From contig NZ_CALMFY010000057.1 in NCBI RefSeq assembly GCF_937863485.1, positions 1 through 64,000 on the forward strand: a stretch of 64,000 nt of DNA, read 5' to 3'. Source of the DNA: an uncultured Nostoc sp. (GTDB lineage: Bacteria > Cyanobacteriota > Cyanobacteriia > Cyanobacteriales > Nostocaceae). Of the stretch, positions 44,928 to 53,730 are shown piece after piece. A model generated the notes under the pieces. That model was not told the DNA's origin, did no database searches, and worked only from the letters and a program-made list of their open reading frames with translations. The position numbers and the translations under genes are program-made. Each line of letters opens with the position of its first letter. Positions within the stretch are counted from its first letter, which is position 1.

Positions 44928-46328
44928 ATGACTTTAGAAGATTCAGCGGACAAAGAATTAAAATGGTGGGCAGTACCTGGGCAATTCTTACGGCAGGAGC
45001 TTTTGCCTGTACTGACCAACTTACGACTAGCGATCGCACTATTTCTATTGATTGCAATCTTTAGTTCCACCGGAACTGTAATTGAGCAAGGTCGCTCACC
45101 CGCATTCTACCAAGCTAACTACCCAGAACATCCAGCTTTATTTGGTTTCTTAACTTGGAAGGTAATTCAGGTAGTTGGGTTAGACCACGTATATCGTACC
45201 TGGTGGTTTCTGGCATTACTCATCTTATTTGGCACTAGCTTAACTGCTTGTTCTTTTACTCGTCAGTTACCAGCCTTAAAAGCTGCCCAGCGCTGGAAAT
45301 ATTACGAAGAACCACGGCAATTTCAAAAGTTAGCTTTGAGTGCAGAACTAGATACTGGTTCTTTGAATTCTCTCAGCGAAATATTACAGAAACGCCGCTA
45401 TAAAATTTTTCCAGATCAAGAAAAAGAAAATCTTCTCTATGCCCGTAAGGGAATAGTCGGACGCATCGGCCCAATTATCGTTCATATTGGCATCGTAGCT
45501 ATTCTGCTAGGCGGAATTTGGGGGGCGATGACTGGGTTTCTTGCTCAGGAAATGGTTGCCAGTGGTGATACATTTCAGGTGAGAAATATTGTAGATGCTG
45601 GCCCTTTAGCAGCAGCTCAAGTCCCGAAAGATTGGTCTGTGCGAGTCAATCGTTTTTGGATTGACTATACTCCATCTGGCGGCATTGATCAATTTTATTC
45701 CGATATGTCTGTCTTGAATAATCAGGGAAAGGAAGTTGATCACAAGAAAATTTTTGTCAACGAGCCTCTGCGCTATCATGGCGTCACTTTCTACCAAACT
45801 GATTGGGGAATTGCAGCTGTTCGCGTCCAATTTAACAACAGCCCGATTTTTCAACTACCGATGGCGCAATTGAACACGAACGGTAACGGGCGCATTTGGG
45901 GAACATGGGTTCCGACTAAACCTGATTTGAGTGAGGGTGTCTCCCTGTTAGCCAAAGACTTGCAAGGGATGGTATTAATTTATGATCCCACTGGCAAACT
46001 CGTTGATACTGTCCGCACTGGGATGTCCACCCAAGTCAATGGCGTGAAGCTGAAAATTCTGGATGTGATTGGTAGCACTGGCTTACAAATTAAAGCCGAT
46101 CCAGGCATACCAATTGTTTACTCAGGGTTTGGCTTGCTAATGCTGGGTGTGGTGATGAGTTACTTCTCCCACTCGCAAATTTGGGCATTGCAAAAAGGCG
46201 ATCGCTTGTATGTGGGTGGTAAAACTAATCGCGCCCAAGTTGCTTTTGAACAAGAGGTTTTGGAGATTTTAGATCGGCTGAGTTCACAGCCAAAAGGTGA
46301 GGAGAAAGAGACGCCAATTGAAGTTTAA
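44928..46328 (+). CDS. ccs1: Cytochrome c biogenesis protein Ccs1/ResB
   Basis: System II heme-ligation component of 466 residues, working with CcsA to deliver heme to apocytochromes. Membrane segments at about 30-50 ([20 protein letters not shown]), 85-105, 175-195 and 405-425 flank a large lumenal domain containing [19 protein letters not shown], a family hallmark. It is co-transcribed with ccdA. A conserved His before the third segment (PIIVHIGIV) may bind heme. Confidence 0.95.
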   Translation: MTLEDSADKELKWWAVPGQFLRQELLPVLTNLRLAIALFLLIAIFSSTGTVIEQGRSPAFYQANYPEHPALFGFLTWKVIQVVGLDHVYRTWWFLALLILFGTSLTACSFTRQLPALKAAQRWKYYEEPRQFQKLALSAELDTGSLNSLSEILQKRRYKIFPDQEKENLLYARKGIVGRIGPIIVHIGIVAILLGGIWGAMTGFLAQEMVASGDTFQVRNIVDAGPLAAAQVPKDWSVRVNRFWIDYTPSGGIDQFYSDMSVLNNQGKEVDHKKIFVNEPLRYHGVTFYQTDWGIAAVRVQFNNSPIFQLPMAQLNTNGNGRIWGTWVPTKPDLSEGVSLLAKDLQGMVLIYDPTGKLVDTVRTGMSTQVNGVKLKILDVIGSTGLQIKADPGIPIVYSGFGLLMLGVVMSYFSHSQIWALQKGDRLYVGGKTNRAQVAFEQEVLEILDRLSSQPKGEEKETPIEV

Positions 46329-46517
46329 AAACAAAGGGGTGCAAAGTAAATTGCAGACGAACGCAGAGCATAAGTGATAACTTTGTGTACCTTTGCGTGA
46401 ACCTCTGCGCCCCTACCCTGCGGGAAGGCGAACTGCCTATGCGTTTCAAAGTTATTTACAATTAATTACGCCCGCACGGCTACAAATTAAAAAATTATTA
46501 GAGGTGTTTATTAAACA

Positions 46518-47615
46518 TTGGAACAAAAGATTTCTATGTCTGCTCAAGTTCAATCCAAGGGACGCGTTTATCTTCTACCCCTAATCGCTGTTTCGTTGAG
46601 TATTGCTTCTTGCACTGGGGATCATAGAAACATCAAGCATATTTCTATCGTTGGTGCTGGAGCAAGTTTTCCCGCGCCTTTGTACGAGCGCTGGCTTTCA
46701 GATTACAATCAGAAAAATCCCAATGTGGAAATTAACTATCAAGCTATAGGGAGCAGTGCTGGAGTGCAACAACTCATTGAAGGTACTGTGGACTTTGCAG
46801 CTAGTGATGTGGGAATTACAAATGAACAAGCAGCCAAGATAAAACGGGGAGTGATCGCTTTGCCAATAACTGCCGGTTCTATTGTACTGGCTTATAACCT
46901 CAGACAAGTTGCACAGCAGTCGCCTCAAGTCAATGTGCCAACGACTCTAAGGCTACCACGCCAAGTTTACGTAGATATCTTCCTCGGAAAAATTACGAAT
47001 TGGAATCATCCTACAATAGCCGCAGCTAATCCAGGAGTAAGTTTGCCCAATTTACCGATTCAAGTCGTACACCGAACTGATGGGAGTGGGACTACGAGCG
47101 TGTTGACGCAACACCTAAGTGCTATAAGTCCAGAATGGAAAAGGAAACTTGGGGCTGGTAAAGCTGTAGCATGGCAAGTAGGAATTGGTGGAAAAGGTAA
47201 TGAAGGTGTTACCGCCTTGATTCAACAGATACCAGGAGCTATTGGCTACGTAGAGTACGTTTACGCCAAACAAAATAAACTTCCTGTGGCTGCTTTAGAA
47301 AATAAATCTGGTAATTATATTACGCCGACACCAGAATCTGTAGCTCAAACTTTAGAGGCAGTGAAATTACCCAACAATAATTTGATTGCTTTTATCACCG
47401 ATCCTACAGATGCCCAGTCTTATCCCATCGTCACTTACAGCTGGCTTTTAACTTATCACCAATATCCAAACCGAGTCAAAGCTCAAGTGCTGAAAAAGTT
47501 TGTTGATTGGGCTGTGATTGAGGGGCAAAAATCCAGTTTGGAACTCGGATATATTCCTTTGTCTAAAAAAGTTGTGCTTCAAGTGCAATCTGCCGTCAAG
47601 AAAATTGCTGAATAA
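46518..47615 (+). CDS. pstS: PstS-like phosphate-binding protein
   Basis: Periplasmic phosphate-binding component of a Pst transporter, 365 residues from TTG 46518 or 359 from ATG 46536. GAGGTG lies 11 bases before the TTG, which supports the longer form. It is a probable lipoprotein (SLSIASC near residue 32). Phosphate-site motifs: VGAGASFPAPLYERWL, GSSAGVQQ, DFAASDVGI, and HRTDGSGTTS. No pstCAB genes follow, so it is one of the solitary PstS paralogues common in cyanobacteria. Confidence 0.93.
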   Translation: MEQKISMSAQVQSKGRVYLLPLIAVSLSIASCTGDHRNIKHISIVGAGASFPAPLYERWLSDYNQKNPNVEINYQAIGSSAGVQQLIEGTVDFAASDVGITNEQAAKIKRGVIALPITAGSIVLAYNLRQVAQQSPQVNVPTTLRLPRQVYVDIFLGKITNWNHPTIAAANPGVSLPNLPIQVVHRTDGSGTTSVLTQHLSAISPEWKRKLGAGKAVAWQVGIGGKGNEGVTALIQQIPGAIGYVEYVYAKQNKLPVAALENKSGNYITPTPESVAQTLEAVKLPNNNLIAFITDPTDAQSYPIVTYSWLLTYHQYPNRVKAQVLKKFVDWAVIEGQKSSLELGYIPLSKKVVLQVQSAVKKIAE

Positions 47616-47633
47616 CGCTAATCAGTGATGATA

Positions 47634-48044
47634 TTACTTTTGGTGACGCACTTCAATCACAGTATGTACATTACCGCGAGGCGTAAAATCTGCTTTCACC
47701 GTGACTTCCAACGGATCACAAGCAGCTACAAAATCATCCAAAATTTGATTGGCAGATTCTTCGTGAGAAATGTAGCGATCGCGGTAACTGTTAATGTAAA
47801 GCTTAAGCGCCTTCAATTCCACTACCCGCTCATCAGGCACATAGGTAACGTAAATTGTCGCAAAGTCAGGATAGCCGGAAAACGGACATTTACAAGTAAA
47901 TTCCGGCAAAGTAATATTAATGTCATATCGCCTACCCACACGCGGATTTGGAAAGGTAATTAATTTACCTTCGGCAATGTCGCGTTCGCCATACTTCATT
48001 TCTAGGCTTGCCTGAGATACACTTTCAGGTGAGGAATTACTCAT
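47634..48044 (-). CDS. queF: NADPH-dependent preQ0 reductase QueF
   Basis: Cytosolic enzyme of 136 residues that reduces the nitrile of 7-cyano-7-deazaguanine to preQ1 in queuosine synthesis. It is the short, unimodular type. The nucleophile Cys53 and Asp60 are in CKCPFSGYPD, and ELKALKLYINSYRDRYISHE is the QueF signature. It is convergent with pstS, 18 bp apart. Confidence 0.96.
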   Translation of the reverse strand: MSNSSPESVSQASLEMKYGERDIAEGKLITFPNPRVGRRYDINITLPEFTCKCPFSGYPDFATIYVTYVPDERVVELKALKLYINSYRDRYISHEESANQILDDFVAACDPLEVTVKADFTPRGNVHTVIEVRHQK

Positions 48045-48125
48045 AAGTTATTAAACTATGATTATTTGCTAGTTTGGGCAAACGAGAAAATGGGGAGACT
48101 AATAAATCGTAAATCCTTACTCAGC

Positions 48126-48524
48126 TCAATACTCTTCCTTCTCCCAGTCTGGACAATTCTCATCTTCACAACCGTGAGGATGCATGGCACAAACTAATAA
48201 ATTACCACCATAAACCTGACCGTGGTAGTGAGTACAACCGATGCAGGCAGGATTTTTTTCGGCTGTGGGTTCAACTGAATAAGGAAAGCCCGGATCTACA
48301 TCTGTTACAATGTCTTCCAGTTCCCAGTAAGCTTCCAACATTGGTTCAGCCAAATCCTGTAAATACTGATCGACTTCACTGACAATGTTAGGGACTTGCT
48401 CGGTGATTTCTTCCGTTAGCTCAAAAAAAGCGTCTACCATTTCACTCATTCCCAGGAAGAAACGCTCTACTTCATCAGCCACTGTTTCGACAATTTCTGC
48501 TAAATCTTTTTGCCACTGTTCCAT
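48126..48524 (-). CDS. Conserved cyanobacterial protein with C-terminal Cys cluster
   Basis: Acidic protein of 132 residues. The N-terminal two thirds form long amphipathic helices (EIVETVADEVERFFLGMSEM and onwards); the C-terminal third has cysteines and histidines in CIGCTHYHGQ, CAMHPHGC and ENC, a likely metal or Fe-S site. I do not know a function. ATG 48524 is chosen because the residues upstream in frame (to 48602) are not conserved-looking. It sits next to queF with the same direction. Confidence 0.8.
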   Translation of the reverse strand: MEQWQKDLAEIVETVADEVERFFLGMSEMVDAFFELTEEITEQVPNIVSEVDQYLQDLAEPMLEAYWELEDIVTDVDPGFPYSVEPTAEKNPACIGCTHYHGQVYGGNLLVCAMHPHGCEDENCPDWEKEEY

Positions 48525-48671
48525 AAACTTGACGCCCTTACAGGCTATAAACAGGACGGTTTGTGTTATCTGGCTGGAAGCACTAGAGTACACATTAAGC
48601 AATGTATCTTACTCAAGTTTCTATCTGAACTGCCACTTATGACTAATATTTTGCTCAAAGAATATTTTTTA

Positions 48672-49055
48672 TTAATCGCGTTGCAATCGTTTTAACTCAT
48701 TTTGCAGGTCTATCACTTCTTGGCGTAATTTATCCACATTCTGATCACTTGCTCCCTCTTTCACCGTTGGTTCTTCATCTTCCTCTAAAATTTCAATGCG
48801 GCGAGGTTCAGAAGGGGGTGTTTCTGGTGAGGTTTCACCAGATGCTTGGGCCTGTTGGGCTTGCTTCATCATATCTTCAACGAAGCGGCGGGCTTCTTCT
48901 GTGTTCATTTCGCCCTTTGCCACCATTTCATCTGCCAGTTTTTGGACTTGCGATCGCACTTGGGCTAATTTCCCCCCTGCTTTCTCACCTGCGTAAGAAG
49001 CTAATCCAACACCGAGGTAAAAAGCTTTTTGAACAATATCTCCAAAACCAGCCAT
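48672..49055 (-). CDS. Phasin-like conserved hypothetical protein
   Basis: Protein of 127 residues. A hydrophobic N-terminus (QKAFYLGVGLASYAGEKAGG) leads to helices with MNTEEARRFVEDMMKQAQQA, as in polyhydroxyalkanoate phasin-like proteins (PhaF/PhaI type), then an acidic linker and a terminal coiled coil (VDKLRQEVIDLQNELKRLQR). It may coat granules or membranes; no pha genes are nearby. The gene for SRP RNA lies just upstream. Confidence 0.8.
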   Translation of the reverse strand: MAGFGDIVQKAFYLGVGLASYAGEKAGGKLAQVRSQVQKLADEMVAKGEMNTEEARRFVEDMMKQAQQAQASGETSPETPPSEPRRIEILEEDEEPTVKEGASDQNVDKLRQEVIDLQNELKRLQRD

Positions 49056-49080
49056 TGTTGCTGAACGCTCCTAAAAATAG

Positions 49081-49179
49081 GGCGACCCGGAGACTACGCC
49101 TATCACAAGCCTCCCGTGTTGCTGCTACCTTCCGGTTCTGACAAGATTTGGGTGTTGCAATCGCATAGATCCAGGTCTT
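49081..49179 (-). ncRNA. ffs: Signal recognition particle RNA (small bacterial type)
   Basis: The minus strand contains the SRP Alu-less hairpin tip GTCAGAACCGGAAGGTAGCA, equivalent to the conserved GGTCAGG...GGAAGCAGC of 4.5S RNA that binds Ffh. The outer helix closes: GACCTGGA at the 5' end pairs with TCCGGGTC at the 3' end (one G-U). Ends are set by this helix and may be off by a few bases. It is upstream of the phasin-like gene on the same strand. Confidence 0.9.
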
Positions 49180-49214
49180 CTAAAAGCATAACATTAAAAG
49201 TCAGTAAGTGTGTG

Positions 49215-49481
49215 TTATTCCATAACAATTCGCCATTCGTAAAGCTGATAGTTGACGCAGCCATGTTGTACCAATGGGTCATCAGCTACAATTGCTTCTG
49301 CTTCCTCCTTTGAGGCTGCCTCAAACAGCAACATCCCGCCTCTTTGCTCTGCCCAGTAGCCTGTTCGCGCTTTGTGTCCTTTAGCAATCAAGTCCTGAAT
49401 GTAGGCTTTGTGGGCAGGTACATATTGGTCAAAGGTAGGTTTATCGACTTTGCCTTCTTCAATTTTCACAAACCACGGCAT
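49215..49481 (-). CDS. YciI-like (YCII-related domain) protein
   Basis: Small ferredoxin-like-fold protein of 88 residues: MPWFVKIEEGKVDKPTF, the His of PAHKAYIQDL, and GGMLLFEAASKEEAEAIVAD, then DPLVQHGCV are the family pattern, with the His-Asp pair. The function of YciI proteins is unknown; some are hydrolase or dehydrochlorinase-like. I took ATG 49481, which has GGAG about 11 bases upstream; the frame is open to 49562. Confidence 0.88.
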   Translation of the reverse strand: MPWFVKIEEGKVDKPTFDQYVPAHKAYIQDLIAKGHKARTGYWAEQRGGMLLFEAASKEEAEAIVADDPLVQHGCVNYQLYEWRIVME

Positions 49482-49602
49482 TTGCTTCTTAACTCCAGTT
49501 GCAACAGACATCCTGCTTAAGTTATGACTATTTTTGGGTAGCAATTTAGTAGCAATATACACTAGTTACAGCAATTTACTGAAGATTTAAAGACCAAGAC
49601 GA

Positions 49603-49641
49603 ATAAAGCCATCCTACCTGCTTTGGCAAGGACGGCTTTCT
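49603..49641 (-). terminator. Terminator after the KGK-domain gene
   Basis: AAGCCATCCT and AGGACGGCTT pair with one mismatch; on the minus strand the hairpin is followed by a short T-rich run. It lies about 40 bp after the stop codon at 49683. Confidence 0.6.
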
Positions 49642-49682
49642 CATGGATATGTCGCCTACTGCTAGCGACGCATCTGTGACTA

Positions 49683-50018
49683 TTAGACCTCTAAGTGCGA
49701 TCGCAGATCATCCAGAGGAGATGTCGAGTTAGTGGGAATCAGTGGTTTTGTAGGTGTCAGCTTGTCAGGAACAAATTCAAAGAGAATTCGGATTTTCCCT
49801 TTTTGCCAGCCGCCACCCTGAGCTAGTAAAAGCTTACAGTTGACACCATCTCCAAACCAGTCTGAAGCCTTGTCCTCTTCTAAGTTGCTGCTCCTATGCA
49901 CCAAATACTTCAGACGTTCCATCAATTCTTCACCTGTCGATGTTGAAGCCTCAGTTAAGTTAGTATCCTGAGCCATAGAAACAACATCTTCATCGGACAG
50001 AAAAATTTGCTCGCTCAT
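49683..50018 (-). CDS. KGK domain-containing protein
   Basis: Cyanobacterial protein of 111 residues. The name-giving motif is present as GGGWQKGKIRILFEFVPD (residues about 68-85), preceded by an N-terminal DEDVVSM segment. Function unknown; I know the domain only from cyanobacteria. Single gene, with a hairpin terminator after it. Confidence 0.88.
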   Translation of the reverse strand: MSEQIFLSDEDVVSMAQDTNLTEASTSTGEELMERLKYLVHRSSNLEEDKASDWFGDGVNCKLLLAQGGGWQKGKIRILFEFVPDKLTPTKPLIPTNSTSPLDDLRSHLEV

Positions 50019-50123
50019 TTAGTTTTCTCTTTCATTAACACAACATGGCGGATCAAGCGCCAACTCGCTCCGCCTTCTTTAAGTTTTCCCACTGACCACC
50101 AATTACTAAGGAGATAAAATTAG

Positions 50124-50675
50124 ATGAGCCGTTTTTTTGTCGCCCTTTTACCACCGCAAGACATTCAAGACTACGCCAACCAGATTAAGCAGTACTTTGC
50201 CGATCACTATGCTAGTAGCGGGGCGCTAAAGTCTCCGCCTCATATTACCCTGCAACCGCCCTTTGAATGGGCAGATGCTAATTTGCCACTGCTAGAAGCA
50301 TCCTTGAAGGAGTTTGCTAGTGAACAACAGCCAGTAGCAATTACACTCAGGGGGTTTGATGCTTTTGTACCTCGTGTCATATACATTAATGTAGTCAGAA
50401 GTCAAGAACTTTTGACTCTGCAAGCTGATTTAATGGCTTATACAGAAAGCAACTTGGGAATTGTTGACAAGGTTTCTAAAACCCGCCCTTTTGCGCCCCA
50501 CATGACGGTTGCGTTTCGGGATTTAACAAAGCAAAACTTTAAAGCTGCTTGGCCAGAGTTTGAAAAGCGTCAGTTGCATTTTGAGTTTACTGCTGACAAG
50601 TTAACGCTACTGCTTCACGACGGTAAGCGCTGGAATATTAAATCGGAGTTTGGTTTCTTGCCTACTAAACAATGA
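50124..50675 (+). CDS. 2'-5' RNA ligase/cyclic phosphodiesterase family protein
   Basis: 2H-phosphoesterase of 183 residues. The two HxTx motifs are HITLQPP (His40, Thr42) and HMTVAFRD (about residue 129), which form the catalytic pair. Members of this LigT/ThpR family cleave or ligate 2',5' or 2',3'-cyclic phosphate RNA ends; the in vivo substrate is unknown. AAGGAGATAAAATTAG gives a good ribosome site before ATG 50124. Confidence 0.92.
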   Translation: MSRFFVALLPPQDIQDYANQIKQYFADHYASSGALKSPPHITLQPPFEWADANLPLLEASLKEFASEQQPVAITLRGFDAFVPRVIYINVVRSQELLTLQADLMAYTESNLGIVDKVSKTRPFAPHMTVAFRDLTKQNFKAAWPEFEKRQLHFEFTADKLTLLLHDGKRWNIKSEFGFLPTKQ

Positions 50676-50818
50676 GCAATGTATTACTCACATCTTTTTT
50701 TATGATAATGGGCAAGAATTCATCCAATTCATCAACGGCAAAGAAATACTGGTAGAGACTGCTTGGCGCTGGGAGTTTGGGAGAGTACTGGAATATGCAA
50801 GTAGTTGAAATGCGATCG

Positions 50819-50977
50819 CTAATCATTCCACTCAACCAGCATACCGTCCACAATCGCAATCCCCCACTGCCCAAATTTCGCCAGCAATTTCTTAATCACA
50901 ATCCGCAAAGCAGGGTCATCCGCCCAGCACTCCATAAAAAACTCGAAGCTTGGGTTTTCTCTTAAAATCTCAGCCAT
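50819..50977 (-). CDS. Small hypothetical protein (52 residues)
   Basis: Short frame starting MAEILRENPSFEFFMECWAD, continuing with ALRIVIKKLLAKFGQWG and ending MLVEWND. The composition is that of a real protein, with an amphipathic helix in the middle. The ribosome site is weak (GAAAGACTCAAG). It is alone between a plus-strand gene and an inverted repeat. No family recognised. Confidence 0.5.
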   Translation of the reverse strand: MAEILRENPSFEFFMECWADDPALRIVIKKLLAKFGQWGIAIVDGMLVEWND

Positions 50978-50991
50978 CTTGAGTCTTTCAG

Positions 50992-51062
50992 TGGTTCAGG
51001 ATGCAATGCAGACGTACCTGGTGCACAAGAACATTCTGCATCCTATGCGCTAAACTGAACCA
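50992..51062. repeat. Imperfect inverted repeat
   Basis: TGGTTCAG at the left and CTGAACCA at the right are perfect complements, with an inner pair GATGCA/TGCATC. It separates the small gene and the large accessory gene; it may be a degraded MITE. Confidence 0.45.
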
Positions 51063-51141
51063 GCGTCCAATAGGTTGAATAATTTTTGGCAAGACTAAAA
51101 TAAGTTTATGAATTTGCCTTAAAAAGCGTTTAAGTTACTCA

Positions 51142-52938
51142 ATGGCTATTTTCTTTTCAGATTTTTTTGAAGTTTCACCGGACTTAATCGAGGAATATGG
51201 AGCTTTCAATATATCGCTCATCAACGATCTACCCTTATTCGTAGATCCATTTTTGCTATTTAACAGTGAAAACCCAACTTATAAAGAGCTTCACGAAGAT
51301 ATCATACGCTACATGCGTTTTTTGAAGGAAATGTCTTTGTCAAATGCAATTAATCCGCATTTAGTAGATGCCTGGTTTACCTTCCCCGAAGTTAAGCAAA
51401 ACTGGCTTGGATTCAGTGAAAAAGGCAATGAAGGTCATGGACTCGGAAAAGATTTTGCTAAGGCTCTGAACAAAAACTTAAATTCTTTATTTAGAAGTTT
51501 TGGCGAAGAGACAATTACGCGCAGTAGCCACTTAGAAAAATTATGCCTTGTTCGTGAAGGTGTAGGGCGTGATAATATCAGTGATTTTACAACTAACCTA
51601 ATCAAAAATTTTCTAGCTACATACACTCAAGAATTTGTATTAAATAATTTATCTAAAAGTCAAATTAAGTCGATAACAATAAACAAGACAAAATTTAATT
51701 ATCATACCCGTAGTTGGGCTTCTGCAAATTTTCAATTACCCTACATTAATGGTGATTATGTTCTTCTTACTCCCAAAGATATGTTAACGAAAGATGAGTC
51801 GTGGATTAATAGACCAGAGCTTTTAGAGCGGTTTCAAGAAATTGCTAGTGGATTACCGAACGAAGTCTTACGTGCTCAATTGAATGAGTATCTTTTGCGA
51901 GTTATTCCTACGGATTCAAAAGCAAAAAAGAAGGAGATTCAAGATGCTATTACCTTAGCAGTAGATAAATTTCCAGAGGTTATTGATCATTACATTCGCC
52001 TTAAAGAAGAGGAGGGTGATAAAGCAGCCTCTATTGCAGAAGAACGTGTTGCAGAGGTAAAAGCTCTTTTTGTTGAGCAAATTAATCAACTAGTGAATGA
52101 GTACCTAAAGCCAATTGGGTTTTATAAAAGCCCAGTAAACACATATTCTGAGGCAAAAGAGCGAGTATTATTGATTAAAGATGTTATTGAAAATAAAGGT
52201 GGACATCATTATTTTTATGTTAATGATAAGCCTCTAAAACGAGAAGCAGACCTTAAACTTATATACCGTTTAATATGGTTTTCCACTACTGATACTCTAA
52301 ATAAAGAGGTAAACAATGGAGGTGAAAAAGTCAATTTAAATGTGTTATATAAAAATACAGATAAAACATTAGTTGAATTCAAGTTGGGGAAGAATTTACA
52401 ATTAGAAAGTTATCTTGCCAAGCAATGCAAAACCTATGATAATTCTAGCGAATTAACACATTGTTCATTGAAGGTAATATTGTATTTTTCAGAAGATGAA
52501 CTTGCCAAAATAAACCGCATTTTGGAACGTCTAGACCTAAAAAGTTCACCCCATATCATACTGATTAATGCTTGTAATGATAATAAGCCATTTGATCACT
52601 TATCCAATTCCCAATTTGATAGTCGGTTAATCAATGGTGACACAGTAAATGCTGGGAATATTGGCGACGACATTTGGAATATTCACATGGGGCAACAGCA
52701 GACGGCGGCATCAGGTAGTCCGGCCCAATCACAAAACCAAAGAGAGCGATCGCAGAACGAAAGAGACTCGCTGGAAAAAGTTTACACGCTCCAAAGCCAG
52801 AAAGTTGCACAAATACGAACAGCGTTGGTAATTGAAACTGATGTATCCCGCAAGTTTCAATACGAGCAACAGCTTCAGTCAGAGGAACGCACGTTAAAAG
52901 AGCTTAGTGACAAGTTAGATGCAATTGAACCGGTTTGA
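51142..52938 (+). CDS. Putative conflict-system protein: nuclease-like core with coiled-coil tail
   Basis: Protein of 598 residues of a family I cannot name. The N-terminus (SDFFEVSPDLIEEYGAFNIS, LFVDPFLLF) looks like a conserved domain. Residues about 345-480 resemble a PD-(D/E)XK fold: Glu368, then GGEKVNLN (Asn398 where Asp is usual), then Glu412-x-Lys414 in LVEFKLGKN. A linker (GDTVNAGNIGDDIWNIHMG) is followed by a coiled coil at 541-598 with QIRTALVIETDVSRKFQYEQ, a pattern I remember on effector-associated and caspase-like proteins of cyanobacteria. Base content is more AT-rich than neighbours, suggesting transfer. No partner gene is seen. It is single and flanked by repeats and a dead transposase. 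Confidence 0.6.
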   Translation: MAIFFSDFFEVSPDLIEEYGAFNISLINDLPLFVDPFLLFNSENPTYKELHEDIIRYMRFLKEMSLSNAINPHLVDAWFTFPEVKQNWLGFSEKGNEGHGLGKDFAKALNKNLNSLFRSFGEETITRSSHLEKLCLVREGVGRDNISDFTTNLIKNFLATYTQEFVLNNLSKSQIKSITINKTKFNYHTRSWASANFQLPYINGDYVLLTPKDMLTKDESWINRPELLERFQEIASGLPNEVLRAQLNEYLLRVIPTDSKAKKKEIQDAITLAVDKFPEVIDHYIRLKEEEGDKAASIAEERVAEVKALFVEQINQLVNEYLKPIGFYKSPVNTYSEAKERVLLIKDVIENKGGHHYFYVNDKPLKREADLKLIYRLIWFSTTDTLNKEVNNGGEKVNLNVLYKNTDKTLVEFKLGKNLQLESYLAKQCKTYDNSSELTHCSLKVILYFSEDELAKINRILERLDLKSSPHIILINACNDNKPFDHLSNSQFDSRLINGDTVNAGNIGDDIWNIHMGQQQTAASGSPAQSQNQRERSQNERDSLEKVYTLQSQKVAQIRTALVIETDVSRKFQYEQQLQSEERTLKELSDKLDAIEPV

Positions 52939-53227
52939 TACCTGGCACTGTCGGCTGATAACAGTTTGCCTGAATAAATTTTGCCGCTATCTCATGCACC
53001 TCCGTACTTTCAGTTAACTTCTGCTTGTCCCAAGGTAGGCTCATCTGTCCAGGCGACGACTTTTTAGCTTTCCCACCTTTGATCACCGATGGTAAAAAGC
53101 TGCTCCCCCAGTGGTTTCGCTGTTCTGGTTTCGCCTGTGGTCGGTACTTCTGACAAAACCTGCGGTACTTCGCCGCACATTCTTCTAAAGTCCTGCCTAA
53201 TTGTAAAAACGCTGGATGCCACGCCCT
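52904..53227 (-). pseudogene. C-terminal remnant of an IS200-like/REP-associated transposase
   Basis: The minus strand has about 107 codons without a start: RAWHPAFLQLGRTLEECAAK, YRRFCQKYRPQAKPEQRNHW, GSSFLPSVIKGGKAKKSSPG and a tail with EIAAKFIQANCYQP. The HP-x-(F/Y)-LxLG-x-T-xEE pattern is that of Y1-type REP-associated transposases. The catalytic part is lost. It overlaps the end of the 598-residue gene by 35 bp on the other strand. Confidence 0.65.
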
Positions 53228-53232
53228 AGCGG

Positions 53233-53264
53233 GAAGTCAAAAATCAAAAGTCAAAAGTCAAAAG
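53233..53264 (+). repeat. Heptad tandem repeat (STRR-type)
   Basis: Four units of the AAAAGTC type, one with a changed base (AAAAATC), beside a GCGGG-ending palindromic module. Same unit as 32255-32290. Confidence 0.75.
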
Positions 53265-53492
53265 TGGTGATGTGGTAGCAAAATCCAGATTGCAGGTTGC
53301 GTGGAGAACGAGACATTCTAAGGGAAGTGAAAATACAAGTTTACTAGTTTAGTTTATATAGCGCTTTTCATTTGTATACAATACACTTTGACCTCTCCTT
53401 TTAGGCTGCGGTGGTCACTGAACTTTGTCGTACCCCTACGGGGAAGCAAGCTACGCGCAGCGTCTCGTAGAGAAGTGCGGGCTACGCCAACG

Positions 53493-53597
53493 CATTTGTT
53501 GTTTCGGCGAACCCATTTGTTATTTCGGCGAACCCATTTGTTATTTCGGCGAATGCATTTGTTATTTCGGCGAATGCATTTGTTGTTTCAGCGTCTC
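53493..53597 (+). repeat. 21-bp tandem repeat, five units
   Basis: Five consecutive 21-bp units, consensus CATTTGTTATTTCGGCGAAC plus one base, starting at 53493, 53514, 53535, 53556 and 53577. Units 1-3 end in ACC or similar and units 4-5 in ATG or CTC. The period is a multiple of three, so short frames across it are repetitive, but none looks like a gene. Confidence 0.9.
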
Positions 53598-53639
53598 CAT
53601 GTGCCTTCAAAACAATAGGCCTCTTGCAAAAATCCTTGA

Positions 53640-53728
53640 ATCACCCCTCCCCAACCCTCCCCTTATAAAGGGGAGGGGGCAAGATTTCAAGTTTCCCCCC
53701 TTTATAAGGGGGGATTAAGGGGGGTCTA
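53640..53728. repeat. Dispersed palindromic repeat (CCTCCCCTTATAAAGGGGAGG type)
   Basis: CTCCCCTTATAAAGGGGAG is a 19-bp palindrome, and a second one, CCCCCTTTATAAGGGGGG, follows about 20 bp later. It is a frequent type of hairpin in cyanobacterial intergenic DNA. Confidence 0.7.
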
Positions 53729-53730
53729 TT

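Noticed and set aside
47625-47963. 112-codon plus-strand frame opposite queF
   Set aside because: It is the antisense of queF, whose protein is complete and carries its catalytic motif.
50696-50808. Short plus-strand stretch reading NGQEFIQFINGKEILVETAW and ending at a TGA
   Set aside because: It reads like protein but has no start and only about 35 codons; it may be a gene fragment, but I could not connect it to a family.
53388-53718. Frames encoding repeated RTHLLFR or ICYFGEP heptapeptides
   Set aside because: They are translations of the 21-bp tandem repeat and flanking palindromes in different frames, with no start signals.
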